Shown here piece after piece: positions 1-5,161 of a stretch of 20,440 nucleotides of DNA; the stretch's first letter is position 1, and every line of letters starts with the position of its first letter. The DNA comes from Flavobacterium psychrophilum. Its GTDB lineage: Bacteria; Bacteroidota; Bacteroidia; Flavobacteriales; Flavobacteriaceae. The stretch is taken from contig DZAU01000042.1 of the NCBI GenBank assembly GCA_022729635.1, positions 1 through 20,440 on the forward strand, in the 5' to 3' direction. A program made the translations under genes and the position numbers. The notes beneath the pieces are model-generated. The model was not told where the DNA came from. It saw only the letters and a program-made list of their open reading frames with translations, and ran no database searches.

Positions 1-41
1 GAAGCCAATAAAATAAAAGATAAAGTGTAAAATTTTTTCAT
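1..41 (-). CDS. Partial secreted protein, signal peptide only
   Basis: A gene on the minus strand starts with ATG at 41-39 and runs off the left edge of the window. The 13 full codons read MKKFYTLSFILLA. This has the form of an N-terminal signal peptide: two lysines followed by a hydrophobic core. The frame stays open to the edge. A perfect Bacteroidetes -7 element lies about 25 bp upstream at 66-73, which supports this start. The rest of the protein is outside the window, so its function cannot be named. Because it lies just downstream of the sorting-domain protein on the same strand, it may be another exported protein, but that is inference. Confidence 0.5.
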   Translation of the reverse strand, partial: MKKFYTLSFILLA

Positions 42-65
42 AATTTGTTTTTTTTAATTAGAATA

Positions 66-73
66 CAAATATA
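66..73 (-). promoter_or_regulatory. Candidate -7 promoter element for the left-edge gene
   Basis: Read on the minus strand these bases are TATATTTG, a perfect match to the Bacteroidetes primary-sigma -7 consensus TAnnTTTG. The ATG of the partial gene begins at 41, leaving a predicted leader of about 20 bases. I see no convincing TTTG at the -33 distance. Confidence 0.4.
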
Positions 74-144
74 ACAAGAGTTTTGCTTTGTAAGAAAAAA
101 TCAATGTAAAAAAATCATTAAATATGAAAAAAGTAGCGAATTAA

Positions 145-486
145 CTATCTAACTATTAGTTTTCTAGTTGCAGAGGCTTCGTCTTCGTTTATACGAATGA
201 TATAAACGCCCGGAGAGAGGTTAGAAATATTGAGTTCTTTTGAGCTAATGGTAGTTTGTAGCACTTTTTTGCCAAGAACATCAAAAATAATGATTTCTTT
301 ATCTAAATCGTTTTTTGAAGTGATATATACTTTACCGTTACTCACAGGGTTAGGATACAAGTTTAACCCTTCGATAGCGGTAGCTTCTTGAAGTTTGGCT
401 GTTTGCTTTGCGTCCTGAGCTGAAGCGCTCACTGCAAAGAAAAAAACCAAGAAGAGTGTAATATAAAAGTAATTTTTTGCCATCAT
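145..486 (-). CDS. Small T9SS type A sorting-domain protein (signal peptide plus CTD)
   Basis: About 113 residues from the chosen start. The N-terminus is a signal peptide (MAKNYFYITLFLVFFFAVSA, then SAQ), and nearly all the rest is a T9SS type A C-terminal sorting domain: NLYPNPV, a GKVYI strand, IIIFDVLGKKV, LNISNLSPGVYIIRI, then the basic end KLIVR. In this family the domain directs a passenger across the outer membrane, where the sortase PorU removes it. Here only about 15 residues separate the signal peptide from the domain, so there is no visible cargo. An upstream ATG at 525 would add 13 residues ahead of the signal peptide. I prefer the double ATG at 486/483 because it places the signal peptide at the N-terminus and leaves a 7-of-8 match to TAnnTTTG (TATCTTTA, 502-509) just upstream. 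The function of such cargo-free proteins is unknown to me. Confidence 0.8.
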   Translation of the reverse strand: MMAKNYFYITLFLVFFFAVSASAQDAKQTAKLQEATAIEGLNLYPNPVSNGKVYITSKNDLDKEIIIFDVLGKKVLQTTISSKELNISNLSPGVYIIRINEDEASATRKLIVR

Positions 487-716
487 TTCGATTTGGAATT
501 GTAAAGATATAAAAAAACTTTTCAAAAGTTATACCAAAATAAATAAAATTGCGTTCCAGATGATTTTTTATAAGAAAATTAACAAAAAGGGGGTGGTTTA
601 TTGGTCTCAGATATAGTTTAAAACTATGTACTTTAGTGCATTTTGCTTTAGCTTCTAAAAATATTATAACCACAAATTGCACAAATTTCCACAAATTAAT
701 TAGTGCTAATTTGTGT

Positions 717-740
717 AACCTGCCTGCCGACAGGCAGGTT
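717..740. repeat. Palindromic element with 10-bp stem, shared with 10041-10059
   Basis: AACCTGCCTG (717-726) pairs perfectly with CAGGCAGGTT (731-740) around the loop CCGA. The core at 719-737 matches the minus strand of 10041-10059 at 18 of 19 positions, so this is a dispersed repeat and not a chance hairpin. It is flanked by CCACAAA (670-676) and TTTGTGG (739-745), which form a wider inverted repeat. Confidence 0.75.
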
Positions 741-760
741 TGTGGCAAATAAATAAGTGC

Positions 761-816
761 TGCAACCTTGCAGACTTTCAGTCTGCCAACCAAATCTATG
801 GACTTTCAGTCCATAG
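761..816. repeat. Three adjacent small hairpins with a repeated GACT-TTC-AGTC core
   Basis: Three stem-loops follow one another. TGCAA-CC-TTGCA occupies 761-772. GCAGACT-TTC-AGTCTGC occupies 770-786 (7-bp stem). CTATGGACT-TTC-AGTCCATAG occupies 796-816 (9-bp stem). The second and third share the exact core GACTTTCAGTC with the same TTC loop but have different outer stem bases that still pair, so the pairing has been kept while the sequence changed. That pattern suggests selection on the folded form, or a repeat family defined by it. Confidence 0.75.
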
Positions 817-823
817 TGGTTTA

Positions 824-932
824 TTTGTCATTTCGACGCAGGAGAAATCACATAAAGTGGCAAAATATAAGATTGCTTCGCCTGTTCGTCCGCCTTGGCG
901 AGACTCGAGTCCTCCTTTGTCGAAATGACAAA
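824..932. repeat. 109-bp palindromic element, copy 1 (GTCATTTCGAC ends)
   Basis: The ends TTTGTCATTTCGAC (824-837) and GTCGAAATGACAAA (919-932) are 14-bp perfect inverted repeats. A small inner hairpin, CGCC-TT-GGCG, lies near the middle-right. The left part (GGAGAAATCACATAA) and the GCCTGTTCG stretch recur in the copy at 1941-2038, and a shortened copy lies at 2189-2221. It encodes no protein, so it is most simply a non-autonomous REP- or MITE-like element. A mobilising enzyme is not visible in the window. Confidence 0.75.
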
Positions 933-1020
933 ACAGTAAGGTTTTCGGGTTGTATCGCAAATGAACCAGCAGGACTGTTATTCCTGAGTTATCAATTTGT
1001 TCAGAATACATTACCAAATC

Positions 1021-1045
1021 GTTAACTTATTAAAAATTAGTTAAC
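1021..1045 (+). promoter_or_regulatory. Inverted repeat upstream of the response regulator
   Basis: GTTAACT (1021-1027) and AGTTAAC (1039-1045) form a 7-bp inverted repeat with an 11-bp spacer, about 60 bp before the start codon and 26 bp before a near-consensus -7 element (TACCTTTA, 1071-1078). It could be an operator, perhaps autoregulatory, but in such AT-rich DNA it may be chance. Confidence 0.25.
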
Positions 1046-1105
1046 ACGTTCAATGGTTTTGTTTTATATTTACCTTTACAAACCCAAAAGCAGTTTTTTG
1101 CCATT

Positions 1106-1789
1106 ATGAAAAAACGAAATACAAAGATATTATTAGTTGACGATGAGCCAGATATATTAGAAATTGTTGGTTATAATCTTGCTCAGGAAGGCTATCAAAT
1201 TATCACGGCTTCAAACGGAAAAGAGGCCATATCAATAGCTAAAAATGAAGTCCCAGACCTCATTATTATGGATGTAATGATGCCCGAAATGGATGGAATG
1301 GAAGCCTGCGAAATGATTAGAAAAATTCCCGAACTCACAAATGTAATTATCACTTTTTTGACCGCCAGAAACGAAGACTATTCGCAAATGGCAGGTTTTG
1401 ATGCTGGTGCGGATGATTACATCACAAAGCCAATAAAGCCAAAATTATTAGTCAGTAAAGTAAAAGCGTTGTTGCGACGATTGAAAGAAAAGGAAAAAAA
1501 CAGCGAAACCTTAAATGTGGCCGGTATTGAAATTAATCGCGAAGAATATAAAATCATAAAAGACGATGTTGTGATTGCTTTGCCACGAAAAGAATTTGAA
1601 TTATTCTACTTATTGGCATCAAAACCAGGGAAGGTCTTTAAACGCGATGAGATTTTGGATAAAGTTTGGGGCAATGAAGTGGTTGTGGGAGGAAGAACCA
1701 TAGATGTTCATATCCGGAAACTTCGCGAAAAAATAGGAGATGATTTTTTTAAAACCATAAAGGGAGTTGGATATAAATTCGAAGTCTGA
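1106..1789 (+). CDS. OmpR/PhoB-family response regulator
   Basis: A 227-residue DNA-binding response regulator. The receiver domain (about residues 6-115) has the acidic pair D12/D13, the phospho-acceptor D56 in MDVMMPEMDG, the switch threonine T86 in LTA and K108 in TKP. A linker rich in Lys and Glu (about 121-133) leads to a C-terminal winged-helix domain (about 135-227) with PRKEFELFYLLASKPGKVF and the RTIDVHIRKLREKIG recognition-helix region. Length and domain order are standard for the family. Its likely partner is the histidine kinase at 2236-3306 on the same strand, although 446 bp of repeats separate them. The regulon is not shown by the sequence; PhoB-like is a family description. 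Upstream, TACCTTTA (1071-1078) matches 7 of 8 bases of the Bacteroidetes -7 element, and GTTAACT/AGTTAAC (1021-1027, 1039-1045) form an inverted repeat that could be an operator. Confidence 0.93.
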   Translation: MKKRNTKILLVDDEPDILEIVGYNLAQEGYQIITASNGKEAISIAKNEVPDLIIMDVMMPEMDGMEACEMIRKIPELTNVIITFLTARNEDYSQMAGFDAGADDYITKPIKPKLLVSKVKALLRRLKEKEKNSETLNVAGIEINREEYKIIKDDVVIALPRKEFELFYLLASKPGKVFKRDEILDKVWGNEVVVGGRTIDVHIRKLREKIGDDFFKTIKGVGYKFEV

Positions 1790-1940
1790 TTTTTGTGACT
1801 TTTAGAAACATTGTAAAGTTTCTAACCACATAGATTTTATTTTTTTAAATTTTAAGAAGCTTCGCTTTTCATAGTGTTCATAGGCTATGTGTAAAAAGGA
1901 ACTTTTCTATGTAAAAATGGCTTAATTCTACTATTTACAG

Positions 1941-2038
1941 CTTTTGTCATTCCGACCACCGGGAGAAATCACATAACGAGCCTGTTCGCCGTGGCGAAAG
2001 CAACTGATGAGATTCTTCGTTCCTCAGAATGACAAAAG
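1941..2038. repeat. Palindromic element, copy 2 (GTCATTCCGAC end)
   Basis: CTTTTGTCATTC (1941-1952) and GAATGACAAAAG (2027-2038) are 12-bp perfect inverted ends. Inside are GGGAGAAATCACATAA and GCCTGTTCG followed by a TTCGCC-GT-GGCGAA hairpin. These correspond to the left part and central hairpin of the element at 824-932, so the two are diverged copies of one family. Confidence 0.7.
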
Positions 2039-2066
2039 GAGTCGAAGAATGACAAAAGGAGTTGCA
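2027..2066. repeat. 20-bp tandem duplication
   Basis: The unit beginning GAATGACAAAAGGAGT occurs at 2027-2046 and again at 2047-2066, differing at two of the last four positions. A weaker third unit (CAATGACAACAAAAC) follows from about 2065. The unit is the right end of the element at 1941-2038, so that end has been duplicated. Confidence 0.65.
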
Positions 2067-2184
2067 ATGACAACAAAACTAACAAAATTGGTTTTAAACA
2101 AATACTGTAAATAGTAGAATTAAGCTATAAAAATTTAACTTTAACTATTTGGTCGTAGTAAAATTTTTGTGGTGAAAAAATAGT

Positions 2185-2192
2185 TAATTTTG
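2185..2192 (+). promoter_or_regulatory. Candidate -7 promoter element for the histidine kinase
   Basis: TAATTTTG matches TAnnTTTG exactly, 43 bp before the kinase ATG. A TTTG at 2166-2169 is only 15 bp upstream, shorter than the usual spacing of about 19, so the -33 is doubtful. The right half of the -7 overlaps the left end of the short repeat at 2189-2221. Confidence 0.35.
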
Positions 2193-2221
2193 TCACTTCG
2201 ACCGCAGGGAGAAATGACAAA
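2189..2221. repeat. Short copy 3 of the GTCATTTCGAC element
   Basis: TTTGTCACTTC (2189-2199) and GAAATGACAAA (2211-2221) are inverted ends with 10 of 11 matches. The piece CTTCGACCGCAGGGAGAAAT resembles the left part of copies 1 and 2 joined directly to the right end, as if the middle had been deleted. It lies in the probable leader, 14 bp before the kinase start. Confidence 0.6.
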
Positions 2222-2235
2222 TTAGTGATAATAAA

Positions 2236-3306
2236 ATGACAATTAGTTTCAAAAAAACCTATAAGTTTGCCGTAAAATCCGCTTTATTCATTAGTCTTTT
2301 TGCCACATTTATAGCACTTCTATTGGTAAAAGCAATGTTTTATATTCCAATTCAAAAGCAGTTGACTTTTGGACTGATTTTCATTTTCTTAACTTATATT
2401 TTTTCATTTCTCGTTCTCCAATATCGAGTTGAGCGATTCATTTATCGAAGGGTAAAAAAAATCTACGACGACATCTCGTTATTAGAATCGAGCACTTTTA
2501 TAAATCAGCCCATAACGACTGATATGGAAGCGTTGAGCAGAGAAGTGAGAAAGTTTGCCACCGACAAAAAACTGGAAATCGAAATGCTTAAAGTTCGCGA
2601 AGAATACCGCAGAGAATTTATAGGAAATGTTTCGCACGAACTAAAAACCCCTTTATTTACCGTGCAAGGCTATTTGTCAACACTCATTGATGGTGCAATG
2701 GATGACAAAACCATTCGGAAAAAATACCTAAAACGAGCAGAAAAAGGAGTCGAAAGATTAATCTATATCGTCGAGGATTTAGATATGATAACTAAACTAG
2801 AAGCAGGTGATTTGAATCTGGAATTTTCGGAATTTGATATATTAGAATTGATTCAAAATGTTTTTGATTTACTGGAAATGAAGGCTGAAAAAAAGAAAAT
2901 TGCATTAGCTTTCGATAAACATCATGTTCAGCCCATTTTTGTAAATGGAGATAAAGACAAACTCCAGCAAGTCCTCGAAAACTTGATTGTAAATTCTATA
3001 AAATACGGAAAAGAAGGCGGTTTGACCGAAGTAAGCGTCATTAATTTAACAAAGAAAAAAGTTTTAGTTAGAATAAGCGATAATGGTGAAGGAATCGAAA
3101 AACAAAACATTCCGAGGCTTTTTGAACGTTTTTATCGTGTTAATAAAAGTGGTTCTCGAACAGAAGGTGGCTCTGGTTTGGGACTTGCGATAGTAAAGCA
3201 CATTATTGAAGCTCACAAGGAAAGAATATATGTGGAGAGTGAATTTGGAATTGGCTCCGAGTTTTCTTTTACTTTGACAAAAGTTAAACAAGAAGTTTTG
3301 GAGTAG
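2236..3306 (+). CDS. Two-component sensor histidine kinase, PhoR-like
   Basis: A 356-residue membrane-bound sensor kinase. Two hydrophobic segments (about residues 13-34 and 43-62) are separated by only about 8 residues, so there is almost no periplasmic sensor domain. A short helical linker (about 63-125) leads to the HisKA domain with H134 in NVSHELKTPL. The HATPase domain has the N box (LENLIVNSIKYGKEG, N253), the G1 box DNGEG (282-286), the F box FERFYR (296-301) and the G2 box GGSGLGLAIV (311-320). All catalytic boxes are intact. It would autophosphorylate and pass phosphate to the regulator encoded at 1106-1789. The tiny extracytoplasmic loop implies the signal is sensed in the membrane, through partners or in the cytoplasm (inference). 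The gap of repeats and a separate -7 candidate suggest it can be transcribed on its own. Confidence 0.92.
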   Translation: MTISFKKTYKFAVKSALFISLFATFIALLLVKAMFYIPIQKQLTFGLIFIFLTYIFSFLVLQYRVERFIYRRVKKIYDDISLLESSTFINQPITTDMEALSREVRKFATDKKLEIEMLKVREEYRREFIGNVSHELKTPLFTVQGYLSTLIDGAMDDKTIRKKYLKRAEKGVERLIYIVEDLDMITKLEAGDLNLEFSEFDILELIQNVFDLLEMKAEKKKIALAFDKHHVQPIFVNGDKDKLQQVLENLIVNSIKYGKEGGLTEVSVINLTKKKVLVRISDNGEGIEKQNIPRLFERFYRVNKSGSRTEGGSGLGLAIVKHIIEAHKERIYVESEFGIGSEFSFTLTKVKQEVLE

Positions 3307-3412
3307 CTGGAAAATCATTATTTTGTATATAGTCTAAAGAGTTCTGGTATAATGCCGATCTAAAATGAAAATTGTACCATGCAATTGGACGATATTGAAT
3401 ATACAATCGGTA

Positions 3413-4480
3413 TTACTTCTCAAAAACTTCAAATAATTCTGTCCAGTTTAAGGGAATGTCAAATCCTTCCAATCCTTTATAATTATTGATTTCCAAGATA
3501 TTTTCCATTTTAAAATCATCCTGTTTTGTATATGGAACCAAACCTTCTTTTTCTAGTTTTTCGGCTAAATATTCCTGTTCAAATTGCCCTGGCGTTGGAA
3601 TAAAAAAGGCTTTTTTCTCCAGTTTTGCCAAATCCATAATTGTGGTATATCCTGAGCGACATAGTACAACTTCACTTTCGTTGAAAGTTTGCTCGAGCTG
3701 GCGCGTATTCATAAAATTATAATAAGTGACATTCTCAATTTGATCCTTAATTTGGTCTTTTTCTACAATGCCTTTTATAAAAACAACATTTCCTTTATAA
3801 CTTACAACCTCCTTTTTTAGTTTTTCTTCCAATAAGCCTCGTTGAGGTTCAGGACCGGAAAGAATAATCATCAAATCAAATTGTTTAGGAGTTTCTTTTT
3901 TATGCATCCGGCTCAATGACCCAATATGTTTTATTTCGAAATCAGGATTTTCTAAGTGTCCGAGTTTACCGGATAAGTTTGGTGTTCCTTTTACATCCGG
4001 AACCCAACATTCTCTATATTTTTTTATAATACGCTGATGTAGTTTACTGGTAATCCAGGTGGTGTTTCCCGTCATTACATTTAATTGATGAGTGATAAAT
4101 ACTGACGGCACTTTTTGACTAAAAACACCCAATCGATTATCAGAAATCACACCATTTATGGAGTATTCCCTAATCCATTTCTTGACCATTTTCTTTTCTT
4201 CCAAAATTGCCTCAATCATTTTTGGTAAATTTTGTAATAATTTCCATTTAAAATTCTTGCCATTTTTAGCATATTCTATTTGGTAGGAAGGCAATTCGAG
4301 TGTTTGTATGTACGGAAATTCTTTTCGCAATAACTCAAGCGCAATCCCGTCTGAGGCAATAATTGGGATATAATTATTTTCCTGTAATGCTTTAATTATG
4401 GGAATACAACGAGTGGCGTGACCCAAACCCCAATTTAAAGGTGCGATTAAAATAGTTTTATTGCTGGAATTCATATTCAT
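3413..4480 (-). CDS. MurG-like glycosyltransferase (GT28-type fold)
   Basis: A 355-residue protein of the GT-B fold. The N-terminus (about residues 9-24) is ILIAPLNWGLGHATR, a nucleotide-sugar transferase glycine-rich loop. The C-terminal half has CRSGYTTIMDLAKLEKKAFF followed by IPTPGQFEQEYLAEKLEKEG, which corresponds to the GT28/MurG donor-binding motif. It lacks membrane segments and so is probably cytosolic or peripheral. The family is often annotated only as a predicted glycosyltransferase; donor and acceptor are not shown by the sequence. It is unlikely to be MurG itself because it is isolated from cell-division genes and has a different N-terminal loop. Two ATGs (4480 and 4474) are possible starts. 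A near -7 element (TACCTTTC, 4506-4513 on the minus strand) lies just upstream. It converges on the histidine kinase gene with a 106-bp gap. Confidence 0.82.
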   Translation of the reverse strand: MNMNSSNKTILIAPLNWGLGHATRCIPIIKALQENNYIPIIASDGIALELLRKEFPYIQTLELPSYQIEYAKNGKNFKWKLLQNLPKMIEAILEEKKMVKKWIREYSINGVISDNRLGVFSQKVPSVFITHQLNVMTGNTTWITSKLHQRIIKKYRECWVPDVKGTPNLSGKLGHLENPDFEIKHIGSLSRMHKKETPKQFDLMIILSGPEPQRGLLEEKLKKEVVSYKGNVVFIKGIVEKDQIKDQIENVTYYNFMNTRQLEQTFNESEVVLCRSGYTTIMDLAKLEKKAFFIPTPGQFEQEYLAEKLEKEGLVPYTKQDDFKMENILEINNYKGLEGFDIPLNWTELFEVFEK

Positions 4481-4574
4481 TGTCTAAATCTCTTTATTTT
4501 ATTTCGAAAGGTATATAAAGAACAGTTCGTGTATATTTATAAAGTATTATCAAAACATTAAATTAATGGTATAA

Positions 4575-4611
4575 AAAAACTGTCCAAAAATTTATTTTTA
4601 GGACAGTTTTT
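4575..4611 (-). terminator. Rho-independent terminator
   Basis: AAAAACTGTCC (4575-4585) pairs with GGACAGTTTTT (4601-4611), an 11-bp stem. The loop sequence can pair further. Read on the minus strand the hairpin follows the stop of the gene at 4631-5074 and runs into seven T residues, a classic intrinsic terminator. It separates that gene from the downstream glycosyltransferase. Confidence 0.85.
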
Positions 4612-4630
4612 AGGGTTTCATTACAAGGTT

Positions 4631-5074
4631 TTAATCTTGAATATAGGTTTTATTTCCGTTTTTGTTAATGTAATATTTTCCACCTCTAGAACCGGTATAT
4701 ACTTTTTTGCCGTTGTAAGTTCCAGTAACTCTGTCCGGTGTTTTTGGTGCTTTTTCGTTAGTTTCTTTATAGGTTGGTTTCTTTTTAGAATTTCCGTGAG
4801 TGTATTTTTCGTCTTTTATTTTAGCGTCAACTTTGTTTGCTTCAGATTTATTTTGTTTCTTATCATAATCATAGGTTGACTTAGTTTTTGCTGGTACTTT
4901 TTTGCTAGTTTCTTTTTTTGCTGTTGATTTTACAGGAACATCCTTATCATAATCATAGCCTGATTTCTTCTTGGTAGTTTCTTTTTTGGCAGGTTCCTTT
5001 TTAGATTTAGATTCTTGTGCATAAAAAGTTCCCGATAAAATAAAAAGGAAACACAATAGAATTAATTTTTTCAT
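4631..5074 (-). CDS. Secreted lysine-rich protein with PBCV-type basic adaptor-like C-terminus
   Basis: A 147-residue protein. It begins with a signal peptide (MKKLILLCFLFILSGTFYAQ). Residues from about 21 to 110 are very rich in Lys, Glu, Ser and Thr, with KKE and KKET repeats and two YDYDK motifs (in SGYDYDKDVP and STYDYDKKQ), and are probably disordered. The last 30 or so residues (GTYNGKKVYTGSRGGKYYIN, then KNGNKTYIQD) match the pattern of the small PBCV-specific basic adaptor domain, recognised from memory of its VYxGxxGGxYYINxxGNKxY form. The function is unknown. A basic, repetitive exported chain with a small C-terminal domain suggests binding to an acidic surface such as cell wall or polysaccharide (inference). 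A strong terminator follows it, so it is probably a single-gene unit. Confidence 0.75.
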   Translation of the reverse strand: MKKLILLCFLFILSGTFYAQESKSKKEPAKKETTKKKSGYDYDKDVPVKSTAKKETSKKVPAKTKSTYDYDKKQNKSEANKVDAKIKDEKYTHGNSKKKPTYKETNEKAPKTPDRVTGTYNGKKVYTGSRGGKYYINKNGNKTYIQD

Positions 5075-5161
5075 AATAAGCTGATTTTTAAGTTTGAACC
5101 TTAAAAGTAATAAATTAATTGATTATGATTTAAAAAATTTTAAAATAATAACAAAAACTTT

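Larger units (their letters stand above)
526..1105. other. Gene-free interval filled with hairpins and repeats
   Basis: This 580-base stretch holds no credible gene. Short open frames cross it on both strands, but they run through palindromes and encode no recognisable protein. From left to right it contains an inverted repeat of CACAAATTA (690-698 with 707-715), a 10-bp-stem palindrome (717-740), three adjacent small hairpins (761-816), a 109-bp element with 14-bp inverted ends (824-932), then a unique AT-rich stretch leading to the response-regulator gene. It is best read as a landing zone for small repeated elements between two transcription units. Confidence 0.7.
1920..2125. repeat. 206-bp segment bounded by 21-bp perfect inverted repeats
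   Basis: The left arm 1920-1940 (GCTTAATTCTACTATTTACA plus G) is the exact reverse complement of 2105-2125. Partial pairing continues outwards at 1917-1918 with 2127-2128. The enclosed DNA is a copy of the GTCATTCCGAC-type element plus a small tandem duplication. An element sitting inside the arms of another inverted repeat suggests nested insertion, or a long hairpin whose loop received an insertion. Confidence 0.75.
1790..2235. other. Gene-free interval between response regulator and kinase, nested repeats
   Basis: These 446 bases hold no gene. In order: a hairpin TTAGAAAC/GTTTCTAA (1802-1809 with 1818-1825) just after the regulator stop, without a good T-tract; a degraded element bounded by CACATAG (1827-1833) and CTATGTG (1885-1891); a 21-bp perfect inverted repeat (1920-1940 with 2105-2125) enclosing another element (1941-2038) and a 20-bp tandem duplication (2027-2066); then AT-rich DNA with a candidate promoter for the kinase and a short hairpin element (2189-2221). 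Confidence 0.7.

Noticed and set aside
350..793. A 147-codon minus-strand frame covering the sorting-domain gene and the gap
   Set aside because: It overlaps the well-supported T9SS sorting-domain gene in another frame and encodes nothing recognisable.
660..932. Possible CRISPR array because of several short repeats in a row
   Set aside because: The hairpins differ in length and sequence, there are no uniform spacers, and no cas gene is present.
740..1025. Overlapping short open frames on both strands in the 5-prime repeat cluster
   Set aside because: They run through hairpins and the inverted-repeat element, have no start context or recognisable sequence, and their apparent coding comes from the palindromes.
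3350..3415. Inverted repeat TAATGCCGAT/ATCGGTATTA between the convergent kinase and glycosyltransferase genes as a terminator
   Set aside because: It has one mismatch, a 46-bp loop, no T-tract, and its right arm includes the glycosyltransferase stop codon. Too weak to annotate.
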